This document shows positions 34,036-41,651 of a stretch of DNA of 60,834 nt, piece by piece. Source of the DNA: Kiritimatiellia bacterium (lineage in GTDB: Bacteria; Verrucomicrobiota; Kiritimatiellia; RFP12; UBA1067); the NCBI GenBank assembly GCA_017628025.1, contig JAGBZX010000041.1:1-60834 (forward strand), read 5' to 3'. The notes under the pieces were generated by a model. It was given only the letters and a program-made list of their open reading frames with translations. It made no database searches and had not been told where the DNA came from. Both the position numbers and the translations under genes were made by a program. Every line of letters begins with the position of its first letter. The stretch's first letter is position 1.

Positions 34036-35538
34036 TTATTCATATTGCCTAGAAGGTAAATATCCTTCTATAGAAGCTAACGAAACAAGTAGCGTCGATA
34101 GAATAGCAGGTGACCTTAGCGGGCAGTCACCTGTAGCATGTACCATAATTGCGATTACACCAAGTAGAATAAAAAGAGCCGCCGCAGGTAACGCAAAGAT
34201 ATGAACTGGCGCAGGTATCTTTAGCCTTTCCTTTGAAAAGCGAATACTTATTATAAGCTGCTTCCATTGAACAAAAATAGGAGCAACAACTAATATCAAA
34301 ATCGATAGCAAGCATAGCGCACCAACCGCACCATGCTCTACCATAAACTGAAGATAGTCATTATGAACATTTGCCGCGCCCGAAGATAAGGTAGAAGCGA
34401 TTTCTTTCTTAGTCATATTCGGCATACGGAAATGCCAATATCCCCAACCGCCAACGCCAAATACGGGATATTGCTTCCAAATTCTCATTGCTACATCTGC
34501 ATGGCACTCTTTTTTGCCAGTCATCCTGTCAAGAACTTCTCGCGCATCAACTGTATCGATCTCACGCCGGACATCATTTGGCATAACTGAAAAACTAATA
34601 ACGACAACTAAGGCTAATACGGAAGCTGCTATTACACCGAGTTTAAAGCGCTTTGCACGTGGTAATTTAACTAACATAGACGCGACACTATGTACTAAAA
34701 AGAGAAGCGCTAGTAATGTAACAAGAATAATTGTCGCGCGTGATAGAGAATTAATCGCGGCAAAATAAGAAATAATAGTAGGAATACCTAGATAATGTTT
34801 TTTCCAGAAAAAATTGCGCGTTTGGGATAAATTAGAATGTTCCTCTTTCTTAGCAAGATTATTTACATCGTCTATATTCCTGCGCCATGTAGCAAACCCA
34901 AGAGCAAAAATAGCCGTAAAAAAAGCTCCTGCCATATTTGAATAGCCAAAAGTTGAAAAGAAATGAATCCTCTGACCTTCTATCTCTCCCCAAAATGGCG
35001 CATCGGCGCCCGTAATCTCTTGGATAGCCCCAAATAACGCTAAAGCAAAGCCATTCCAGACTAAGGTCTTTATTAGAAGACGTTTACCAGCGCGCAAACA
35101 AGAATGCTTTACTGCTAAAACCGCTAATAGCGAAGGCACAAACCAAAGCATTACGCCAAAATGATGTATACGATTTACGCAAAATGGCAAAAATGGCAAC
35201 ATGGGCTTACTGTCTTCTCCAGCAGCAATCCGCGGAAAATCACATACCTGGCAAAGACCAGTGTTAATTGTAGGTATAGTAAGAAGAACAATAAACGCGA
35301 CGATAACCCATGTTAACGCATCAGACTTTAATGATTTCCAGACTCTTGCTCGCGCTGCTTGAAGTGTTTCTTTTTCATAACGCTGAGGAAAAAAGAACAT
35401 GCCTTCTAATAAAATAAGTGTAAGCCATGGTATTACAGGAATCAAATAAGGCCCCATCGTACCACCAAAAACCCAAGAATACACTCCGAGAAGAAGTGCA
35501 ATTTTAAAGACAACAATATTATTATAAAACGACTTCAT
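34036..35538 (-). CDS. O-antigen ligase/polymerase (Wzy_C) family membrane protein
   Basis: A polytopic inner-membrane protein of 500 residues with about 11-12 hydrophobic segments. The Wzy_C signature lies in a large periplasmic loop (about residues 340-400): RIWKQYPVFGVGGWGYW, with the following His/Asn stretch NVHNDYLQFMVEHGAVGAL. An Arg in SLSRATIILV precedes it. Such proteins ligate or polymerise lipid-linked glycans. It may use a lipid-linked product made by enzymes such as the WecA-like protein and RfbA of this window, which is inference. It overlaps rseP by 4 nt. Confidence 0.87.
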   Translation of the reverse strand: MKSFYNNIVVFKIALLLGVYSWVFGGTMGPYLIPVIPWLTLILLEGMFFFPQRYEKETLQAARARVWKSLKSDALTWVIVAFIVLLTIPTINTGLCQVCDFPRIAAGEDSKPMLPFLPFCVNRIHHFGVMLWFVPSLLAVLAVKHSCLRAGKRLLIKTLVWNGFALALFGAIQEITGADAPFWGEIEGQRIHFFSTFGYSNMAGAFFTAIFALGFATWRRNIDDVNNLAKKEEHSNLSQTRNFFWKKHYLGIPTIISYFAAINSLSRATIILVTLLALLFLVHSVASMLVKLPRAKRFKLGVIAASVLALVVVISFSVMPNDVRREIDTVDAREVLDRMTGKKECHADVAMRIWKQYPVFGVGGWGYWHFRMPNMTKKEIASTLSSGAANVHNDYLQFMVEHGAVGALCLLSILILVVAPIFVQWKQLIISIRFSKERLKIPAPVHIFALPAAALFILLGVIAIMVHATGDCPLRSPAILSTLLVSLASIEGYLPSRQYE

Positions 35539-36719
35539 TTCTGCGGCTCCTGAGAAATCCCAGCCTTATCTTCTTGGACGGCATTCTCTAAAGATTCTGA
35601 TTTTTGCTCTTGAGTAGTTTTATATGTATGAATGCGATAGCTGCGTATAGAATCTCTGAAGAGCAAAATACCCATTAATCCCAGAAGCACTACCATAAAT
35701 GCCATTGAAACACCTCTTACAAATTTCTCAGGTAATCGTCTGCGGAAAATAAGCGCAATAAGAGAAAAGAGTATAAGCCCACCATCAAGAACAGGTATTG
35801 GCAGAAGATTTAAAATAGCAAGGTTTACATTTAAAAAGCGCATAAACCCTAAGCCATCAGCAAAACTGTGCCTTACGCTAGAATAAATACCCTGAGCAAT
35901 ACAAACTGGCCCTCCTATCGCAGCACCGGTAGTCTTCATTTCAGCGGGTGTAACTAACCCCTTAAGTATGCGAAAAATACCAGTAGCGTCGTTTAAGAGC
36001 TGCTTTAAAGGATTCCTATCTGTCATCCAAGGAGCAGCCTTCGCATTTGAGTCAGAAACTGAAGCAATCTTTATGTAGCTAGCGCCTGTTTTTTCATCTT
36101 TCTCTGGCGTTACTTCAAATGTAAGCGTTTGACAGACATCGTTTGTACATCTTACAACTTCAAATTTAGACGCCTTTGTGCCAGCGATTTGGACTTCTAC
36201 AAGCATCTCTGTCCAGGTGGTAACTTTATTGCCATTAATTGAAATGACCTTATCGCCCTTCATTATACCTGCTTTCTCTGCTGGGCCTCCTGGAATTACC
36301 TGTCCAACTTCAGTTCCCAAAACACCAAACTTTGCCGATGGAATTAACGAAAGCGTTACAGCAAGTATAACCGCTAAGACGACATTCATTAATGGACCAG
36401 CAACAGCAACGCAGATTTCTTTCCACGGAGGGATAACTTTCTTCTCTGCGGAACTGCCGCCTTGGACAGCTTTTGTGCCTTCTGGATCAACATCTGGGAT
36501 AGACACATAGCCACCAAAAGGAATTAGCGAAATACGATATTCTACATCACCGATAGTTTTCTTCCAAATAGCAGGGCCAAATCCAATTGAAAAACGTTCT
36601 ACTTTAAGCCCTAATTTTAGTGCTACTATAAAATGACCAAATTCATGTATAGCAACTGCTAAAGAAAAGAAGAATACACACAAAACTATATAAGCAAATG
36701 TTACTAAAAGTTCAATCAT
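35535..36719 (-). CDS. rseP: RIP metalloprotease RseP (site-2 protease, M50)
   Basis: Intramembrane zinc protease. The zinc motif HEFGH is in AVAIHEFGHFIVALKLG near residue 25, followed by the GFGPAIWKK loop. One PDZ domain (about 125-205) includes GQVIPGGPAEKAGIMKGDKV. The third zinc ligand is in NLAILNLLPIPVLDGG near residue 300. The family cleaves anti-sigma factors and remnant signal peptides. The length of 394 with a single obvious PDZ is shorter than E. coli RseP (450, two PDZ). It overlaps dxr by 8 nt; the dxr-rseP pairing is common. Confidence 0.94.
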   Translation of the reverse strand: MIELLVTFAYIVLCVFFFSLAVAIHEFGHFIVALKLGLKVERFSIGFGPAIWKKTIGDVEYRISLIPFGGYVSIPDVDPEGTKAVQGGSSAEKKVIPPWKEICVAVAGPLMNVVLAVILAVTLSLIPSAKFGVLGTEVGQVIPGGPAEKAGIMKGDKVISINGNKVTTWTEMLVEVQIAGTKASKFEVVRCTNDVCQTLTFEVTPEKDEKTGASYIKIASVSDSNAKAAPWMTDRNPLKQLLNDATGIFRILKGLVTPAEMKTTGAAIGGPVCIAQGIYSSVRHSFADGLGFMRFLNVNLAILNLLPIPVLDGGLILFSLIALIFRRRLPEKFVRGVSMAFMVVLLGLMGILLFRDSIRSYRIHTYKTTQEQKSESLENAVQEDKAGISQEPQK

Positions 36720-37707
36720 TGTTTAGCGCCTCTTCGCATTTTTTAATTATATCAGTATAAAGTATCTTGCCCTGTAAAAAATCATTAACGGCTTTTTCAT
36801 CGGCTTCTGCCAATCGCCTTGCGGCAGTTCCCCCAGACAAGAGAGCTTTTTTGGCTAAAGACAGCGCAGGGAAACGCTCTAAATCAGGAGCTCTAAACTC
36901 GAGTTTCCCAATTTGCGCTAAGTCTAGAACTTCTCGCTTAGATGGCAACCTTTGAGGCCAAGACAAAGCGTACTGTATAGCTACTCGCATATCAGGAGGT
37001 GAAAGTTGTGCTAAAGTCGCGCCGTCCTTAAACTCAACAAGCGAGTGAACTATCGATTGTGGATGAACCACAACATCAATTTTATCTGGTGGAATACTAA
37101 AAAGCCAATGAGCCTCTATTATCTCAAAACCTTTATTCATCATCGTTGATGAATCTATCGTAACCTTTGGGCCCATCTTCCAACTAGGGTGATTTAACGC
37201 TTCTTCAACAGTTACCTTACTTAAGTCAGAAGGCGAATCTAGGAAAGGACCTCCAGAGGCAGTTAATATCAAGCGTTCTACTTCTCCACCTTGCTGGATG
37301 CACTGAAAAATCGCACTATGTTCGCTATCTACTGGCAGCATCTTAACGCCGCGTCTTTTTGCCGCGGCCATTACTTTAGCGCCTTCCATAACTAGAACTT
37401 CTTTTGTTGCTAGAGCAATATCCATGCCCTTTTCGATAGCCGCTAGCGTGGGCTCTATGCCACTTTCACCAACCAACGCCACGAGGCATAAATCGGCGTC
37501 ATTTTCTTCAATTGCCTTAAGCGCGGCACCTTCGCCAACATAAGATTTTGCAGAAAATTCTGCTGCCAGTGCTTCACACTTCTCTTTGGATTTAAGCGCA
37601 ACAAAAGCAACGGGCTTAAATTCATTACGGTGTTCGCGCATTACTGCAACAGCACTATCACCAATTGACCCTGTTGCTCCTAAGACGATTATCTTCTTTG
37701 GTGTCAA
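36712..37707 (-). CDS. dxr: 1-deoxy-D-xylulose 5-phosphate reductoisomerase, C-terminally short
   Basis: Second step of the MEP isoprenoid pathway. The NADPH motif is VLGATGSIGDSAVAVM. Active-site motifs LPVDSEHSAIFQC, MNKGFEIIEAHWLF and VVHPQSIVHS are intact, so the enzyme should be active. At 331 residues it is about 60 shorter than usual: it stops just after the YTDIIKKCEEAL helix and lacks the C-terminal helical domain. The usual NAANE-like motif is replaced by RRLAEADEKAV. The end overlaps rseP by 8 nt, so the truncation looks natural and not the result of a sequencing error. Confidence 0.92.
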   Translation of the reverse strand: MTPKKIIVLGATGSIGDSAVAVMREHRNEFKPVAFVALKSKEKCEALAAEFSAKSYVGEGAALKAIEENDADLCLVALVGESGIEPTLAAIEKGMDIALATKEVLVMEGAKVMAAAKRRGVKMLPVDSEHSAIFQCIQQGGEVERLILTASGGPFLDSPSDLSKVTVEEALNHPSWKMGPKVTIDSSTMMNKGFEIIEAHWLFSIPPDKIDVVVHPQSIVHSLVEFKDGATLAQLSPPDMRVAIQYALSWPQRLPSKREVLDLAQIGKLEFRAPDLERFPALSLAKKALLSGGTAARRLAEADEKAVNDFLQGKILYTDIIKKCEEALNND

Positions 37708-37718
37708 AATTAATGCCC

Positions 37719-38660
37719 TTAGAAAATACGCTTACGCGAAAGAATAAAGAAAACGGTACCTATTGCAGCAGTCAAAAGCCCCGAGATACCCATCACAATT
37801 GCAAATGCATGCTGATTAGTTTGAAATGGTAGCCCAATATTCATACCATAGAGCGAAGCTATAAGAGTTGGTGCGGCCAACATAATAGTAGCTGCTGTTA
37901 AATACTTCATCACATTGTTAAGGTTGTTGTTGATGAGCGAGGCAAAAGTATCAAGCGTACCATTCAAAATGTTTGCATAAATAGTCGCAGTTTCTAACGC
38001 CTGCTGATATTCAACCATAGCATCTTCGAGGTTGTCTCGATCATCCTCTGAAAGCGTGAGCTGACGGGCTGTATTTGCACGAGCCAACGCTATCGAGTCA
38101 GCCTTTAATGATGTGGTAAAGTAAACAAAGGTCTTTTCAATTTGCAACAACTTCAAGAGTACTTCGTTTGAAATCGATTGATGCAATTCATCTTCAAGAG
38201 CAATTGTACGCTGATGAATGTCGTTAATATAGCGAAGGTATAGAACTCCTCCGTGCCATAAAAGTCGAAATGCGAAACGGTATTTATCGGACGGCGGACA
38301 AACGCGGCGGATTTGATCGAGAAACGCAGAAGTAACGGGCGTATGCGCACTGCAAACAGTAATTACAGAGTCACCAAATAAAATAATACCTAGTGGCACA
38401 GTCCTATAAGGAATAACCTCTTCGTCGCTAATTGACACTGGCACATGCACAATTAAAAGTACATTACCATCTTCGTGATCAAATCGCGGTCTTTCTCCAG
38501 TATCGAGCGGGTCTGTAAGAAAGTCTCTTGGTACGGCACTGAAGGACGCAACTCTTTCAAGTTCTGCGGTAGTTGGCTCAACTAAATTTATCCAACAAGA
38601 CGAAGCAAATTCGGCGGTCTCCTTTAATCCGCCATTTTCCCATTTATAAATGGTCATCAT
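37719..38660 (-). CDS. corA: CorA-family magnesium/metal ion transporter
   Basis: A 313-residue CorA channel protein. There is a large cytoplasmic N-terminal domain, a long helix, and two C-terminal membrane helices with the selectivity motif YGMNIGLPF (Gly-Met-Asn) at the end of TM1 (about residue 275). The C terminus ends in basic residues (SRKRIF), as in the family. It forms a pentamer that admits Mg2+ or Co2+. It lies 26 nt after pheS and 11 nt before dxr. Confidence 0.92.
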   Translation of the reverse strand: MMTIYKWENGGLKETAEFASSCWINLVEPTTAELERVASFSAVPRDFLTDPLDTGERPRFDHEDGNVLLIVHVPVSISDEEVIPYRTVPLGIILFGDSVITVCSAHTPVTSAFLDQIRRVCPPSDKYRFAFRLLWHGGVLYLRYINDIHQRTIALEDELHQSISNEVLLKLLQIEKTFVYFTTSLKADSIALARANTARQLTLSEDDRDNLEDAMVEYQQALETATIYANILNGTLDTFASLINNNLNNVMKYLTAATIMLAAPTLIASLYGMNIGLPFQTNQHAFAIVMGISGLLTAAIGTVFFILSRKRIF

Positions 38661-38686
38661 TTCGCTTCGCCCTCCTCTTTATTTAA

Positions 38687-39706
38687 TCAGCCAAGCTGAC
38701 GAAGAAACCTAATATCGTTCTCGTATAGCCACCTAATATCTGGAATGCCATACTTAATCATCGCGATACGTTCAACACCAAAACCAAAAGCATAGCCAGA
38801 AACTGCACTTGGATCATACCCAACATGTTTAAAGACTCGAGGATCTACCATACCAGCACCAGCTACTTCAATCCAACCAGAATCTTTACATACTCTGCAT
38901 CCTGAGCCTTTGCAAACGTGACAAGAAAAGTCTACTTCAACCGAAGGCTCAGTGAATGGGAAGAAGTGAGGTCTAAATCTAACCTTAACAGAATCACCCA
39001 TCATTTCGCGAGCAAAATATGCCAAAACACTCTTTAAATCTGCTAGCGAAACAGGTTTCTTAGGCAGATTATCAACATAAAGTCCTTCAATTTGATGGAA
39101 GTTGGCAGAATGTGTCGCATCAGTTGTATCGCGTCTATATGTGCGCCCAGGACAAATAATACGAATCGGTGGTTTTGCCGACATCATAGCACGAATTTGA
39201 ACGGGAGATGTTTGAGTACGAAGTAGGCAATCATCGCCAAACCAAAATGTATCACTACGATCCATTGATGGATGATGAGGTGGAGTATTAAGAGCGGTAA
39301 AGTTATTGAACTTATTTTCTAACTCTGGACCATCTGCCACAGTAAAGCCAAGTTTACCGAATATCTCAGCAGTTTCTTCGATAACTCTAGAAAGCGGATG
39401 TTTTATGCCTGGTTCATACCACATACCAGGTTGTGTTAGATCACATTCTACGTGATTCTCTTTTGTAGAGGATGCAATTTTAGCCTGTAGAGCCTCTTCA
39501 AATGAAGCTTTCCACGCCTGCACGGCTTTACCAAAGGCAGGACGTTCTTCTTTAGGAACATCCTTCATTGATTTAATGATAGCAGGAATTAAGCCATTGC
39601 GCCCTAAATACTTAACACGCAAGGCCTCAAGAGCCTGAGCAGTATCTGCTGAAGCAACTTCCTGAAGAGAAATTTCACTAGATTTTTCTAATTCGCACAA
39701 GTCCAT
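38687..39706 (-). CDS. pheS: Phenylalanyl-tRNA synthetase alpha subunit
   Basis: Class II synthetase catalytic subunit, 339 residues. It has an N-terminal coiled coil (about 1-85), motif 2 LRTQTSPVQIRAM with the GRTYRRDTTDATHSANFHQIEG region, FTEPSVEVDF, and motif 3 GYAFGFGVERIAMIKYGI. Two CxxC-type pairs (CHVCKGSGCRVC) near residue 260 may bind zinc. ATG 39706 is preceded by GGAG. It starts the long minus-strand series. pheT is about 2 kb away in a separate unit, not adjacent as in most bacteria. Confidence 0.95.
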   Translation of the reverse strand: MDLCELEKSSEISLQEVASADTAQALEALRVKYLGRNGLIPAIIKSMKDVPKEERPAFGKAVQAWKASFEEALQAKIASSTKENHVECDLTQPGMWYEPGIKHPLSRVIEETAEIFGKLGFTVADGPELENKFNNFTALNTPPHHPSMDRSDTFWFGDDCLLRTQTSPVQIRAMMSAKPPIRIICPGRTYRRDTTDATHSANFHQIEGLYVDNLPKKPVSLADLKSVLAYFAREMMGDSVKVRFRPHFFPFTEPSVEVDFSCHVCKGSGCRVCKDSGWIEVAGAGMVDPRVFKHVGYDPSAVSGYAFGFGVERIAMIKYGIPDIRWLYENDIRFLRQLG

Positions 39707-39732
39707 CTTCTACTCCGTTTTTAGATTGTGTT

Positions 39733-39741
39733 AGTATATCA
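39733..39741 (-). promoter_or_regulatory. Extended -10 promoter of pheS
   Basis: On the minus strand TGATATACT lies 27 nt before the ATG, with no clear -35. A 7-bp inverted repeat, TGTTAGT (39729-39735) and ACTAACA (39767-39773), brackets it and could be an operator. Confidence 0.65.
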
Positions 39742-39824
39742 TAAATTCCTATATTTTTGTTCGCAACACTAACAAAAAAGCAAAATCTCAACTAACTGTG
39801 ATATCCAAAAGTAAATGCCGACCG

Positions 39825-40175
39825 CTACGCGGCGAGCGCATCACGCTCATCATCATACTCATTACAAGTACGTTTTGCGGGAGTGATAGTCTCAATCGCA
39901 AGACCTTTTTCCTTTATGGTGGAAAAAAATTCACCAGTTGTAATACCATCTTGCAAGACGCCGACTTGATTTCCACAATCGTCATAAAGAAACACCGATT
40001 CTCGCGTTATATTCTCTGATACAGTTATTTGCCTCGTCATCCTTGATGCCGAACCTTCATAAAAATAAGTCGTTATTCCAATCGGTGTTGTTTGGGATGT
40101 CATTCTCCCCAAGAGGTCATATGTAGATACAGAGTTAGTGACAACTCCGTAATCGTAGTGTTGCCTTGTTGAATG
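39825..40175 (-). pseudogene. Rhs/YD-repeat protein remnant
   Basis: About 115 residues of Rhs-like sequence: STYDLLGRMTSQTTPIGITT and FLYDDCGNQVGVL carry the YDxxGR-type repeats, and the piece ends shortly after NEYDDERDALAA. There is no start, signal or full repeat array. Upstream the frame runs into short tandem repeats. It is a fragment left from a large Rhs gene, probably by deletion or insertion. No toxin tip domain or partner is present. Confidence 0.7.
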
Positions 40176-40234
40176 TTGCCAGTGTTGCCAATGTTGCCAG
40201 TTTCCAATTGGCAATTGGTATTGGTAATTGGCAA
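40174..40234. repeat. 9-bp tandem repeat and CCAATTGG-type repeats
   Basis: TGTTGCCAR occurs three times in a row at 40174-40200. It is followed at 40201-40234 by interleaved CAATTGG and TAATTGG units, including the palindrome CCAATTGG at 40204-40211. It joins the Rhs fragment to repeat copy D. The low-complexity reading (HWQHWQHWQ, IGNWQ) is not a real protein. Confidence 0.75.
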
Positions 40235-40245
40235 CATTTTTAAAT

Positions 40246-40278
40246 AAAATGAGAATCACCTGCGGAAAAATCTCAAAA
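40246..40278 (-). repeat. Dispersed inverted-repeat element, copy D (reverse orientation)
   Basis: TGAGA at 40250-40254 and TCTCA at 40271-40275 are separated by exactly 16 nt, with the minus-strand core TTTTTCCGCAGGTGATTCTC. Arms, spacing, core and flanking A/T runs match copies B and C, 36 kb away. Confidence 0.7.
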
Positions 40279-40289
40279 CAATTACTACA

Positions 40290-40319
40290 TTGAGATTTTT
40301 AATGTTGTTTTGATATAAT
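40290..40319 (+). promoter_or_regulatory. Promoter TTGAGA-N18-TGATATAAT, predicted leaderless
   Basis: TTGAGA at 40290-40295, an 18-nt spacer and TATAAT at 40314-40319 with the extended TG. The ATG at 40327 follows 7 nt later, so no RBS fits. It is the best-formed of the extended -10 promoters here. Confidence 0.75.
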
Positions 40320-40326
40320 ACGCACT

Positions 40327-40683
40327 ATGCAAGAGATAGATTTTACAAAAGATACATTTTCAGATATATTAGCCCGCGATAGACGTTATGACGCAAAAGC
40401 ATACGCTCTTTTACTAGAGGCTTTTTCTATAATCCCTGGTTCCACAAACATCTCATACGCGGAGATTCTTGACGCTTTTAAAGAAGTCTGTCTCACTCAA
40501 TTCGGTCCTCTTGCATATACCGTCTTAACCGAATGGGGGCTTAAAGAGTGCATCGATATTGGAGAGATGATGTTTAATCTCGTCGAGTCTGGCCGCCTAG
40601 CTAAAAATGACGGAGATAACTACGAAGATTTTAGAAATGGCTACAGCTTTAAAGAAGCCTTTATTGATCCTTTTAAAGCTTAA
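40327..40683 (+). CDS. Minf_1886 family protein (PVC-conserved, unknown function)
   Basis: A 118-residue soluble protein matching a small family I know from Verrucomicrobia and Planctomycetes. Features are an N-terminal RDRRYDAKAYALLLEAF, then SYAEILDAFKEVCLTQFGPLAY, VLTEWGLKECIDIGEMMFNLVESG and a C-terminal DF...YSFKEAF. Function is unknown. Translation is predicted to start on a leaderless mRNA. It is the only plus-strand gene in the right half of the window. Its stop overlaps the stop of the convergent neighbour by 4 nt (TTAA). Confidence 0.88.
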   Translation: MQEIDFTKDTFSDILARDRRYDAKAYALLLEAFSIIPGSTNISYAEILDAFKEVCLTQFGPLAYTVLTEWGLKECIDIGEMMFNLVESGRLAKNDGDNYEDFRNGYSFKEAFIDPFKA

Positions 40684-41546
40684 TGACCTGAACGCTTTTT
40701 GATTTTTAAATAATCAAAGCGATTTTTATAAAAATCAACTAAAACCTTTCGCGGCAAAAATCCTAAACCTCCATTTTGAGAAGCTCCTATAAAACTATCT
40801 AAATTATTGTTATTGCGCTGAACCTGCCAAAGAACATCTAGTAATTGCCTTGCAGCTACTCTATCTCCTTCGACTCGGCCGTAAGAAGCACCAAAACATA
40901 GGAGCCAGCCTGATCTTAAGCGTTTTTCTACAAGCTCTCGCTCTTTATCTATTTTGCGTAAAAACCCGTTTACTTTGTAATTATTTTGAAATTCACCATC
41001 ATAGCGAACAACTTTCCTACGAGAGCCTTCGATGAGGACTTTCTTCTCAACGCTCTTTTTCTGCATTTCTACGCGTTTTACTTTCTTTTTGACCTTTCGT
41101 ACCTCAGTATTTTCACTAGTTGCCAGCACGTCATCTTCAAAAAGACTTTCTAATTCACCGCTAGCAACTTCGACTTCAACCTCTTCTTCAATTTCTACAG
41201 GCACTTCTTCTTCAACTGTTTCTGTCTTGTACTCCCCTTCAGACATCTCAACTCGATAACCCGACTGCGTTTTTAAAAATTGCTCCCAAGGCACAACGGG
41301 ATTTGTAGCCTGACAAGAATTAATGCGAATTACTGTACCATAACGCTCTACTTTATAAGGAGGCTCGATAAATTTGCCATTAATAAAGACAAGCCCCGTT
41401 GTGATAGGTGAACCGATTCGGACTTTAAGCTTTTCTACTGCTCCTATATCAGGTTGTGTAAAAGAACTCTTAACTTGTTGCTGCGCAAAAACACTAAAAA
41501 AACACGTAAATAAAAGAATAAAAAAGATCCCACATTGCCGTAGCAC
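40680..41546 (-). CDS. Exported hypothetical protein with opposed acidic and basic segments
   Basis: No family recognised. From GTG 41546 the product (288 residues) starts with a signal peptide, VLRQCGIFFILLFTCFFSVFA, and GGGG lies 5 nt upstream. A GTG at 41639 would add 31 residues in front of it. The mature part has a stretch of alternating Glu/Val (TVEEEVPVEIEEEVEVEV, about residues 115-135) and then a Lys/Val-rich stretch (VRKVKKKVKRVEMQKKSVEK, about 150-170). The C-terminal part (about 190-288) is mixed helical with LRSGWLLCFGASYGRVEGDR. It lies 105 nt after pheT. Confidence 0.65.
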   Translation of the reverse strand: MLRQCGIFFILLFTCFFSVFAQQQVKSSFTQPDIGAVEKLKVRIGSPITTGLVFINGKFIEPPYKVERYGTVIRINSCQATNPVVPWEQFLKTQSGYRVEMSEGEYKTETVEEEVPVEIEEEVEVEVASGELESLFEDDVLATSENTEVRKVKKKVKRVEMQKKSVEKKVLIEGSRRKVVRYDGEFQNNYKVNGFLRKIDKERELVEKRLRSGWLLCFGASYGRVEGDRVAARQLLDVLWQVQRNNNNLDSFIGASQNGGLGFLPRKVLVDFYKNRFDYLKIKKRSGH

Positions 41547-41651
41547 AGAGTCCCCGGAACCAGTATTAATAAAGCTAGAGCTTGCGCCCCGTTTTAAAAT
41601 GTCGGTCGAAGAAATTTCTGCTAAATCCGCGTGCAACACAGGACCTACGCC

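Noticed and set aside
39825..40175. A functional Rhs toxin or contact-dependent inhibition system
   Set aside because: Only about 115 residues of repeat are left, with no core, toxin domain, immunity gene or secretion partner.
40176..40259. N-terminal extension of the Rhs fragment as a real protein start
   Set aside because: It translates a 9-bp tandem repeat (HWQHWQHWQ) and part of dispersed repeat D, not coding sequence.
41032..41259. Plus-strand Ser/Thr-rich frame opposite the 40680-41546 gene
   Set aside because: Its composition is the mirror of the Glu/Lys/Val-rich strand on the other side; it is a shadow frame without an RBS.
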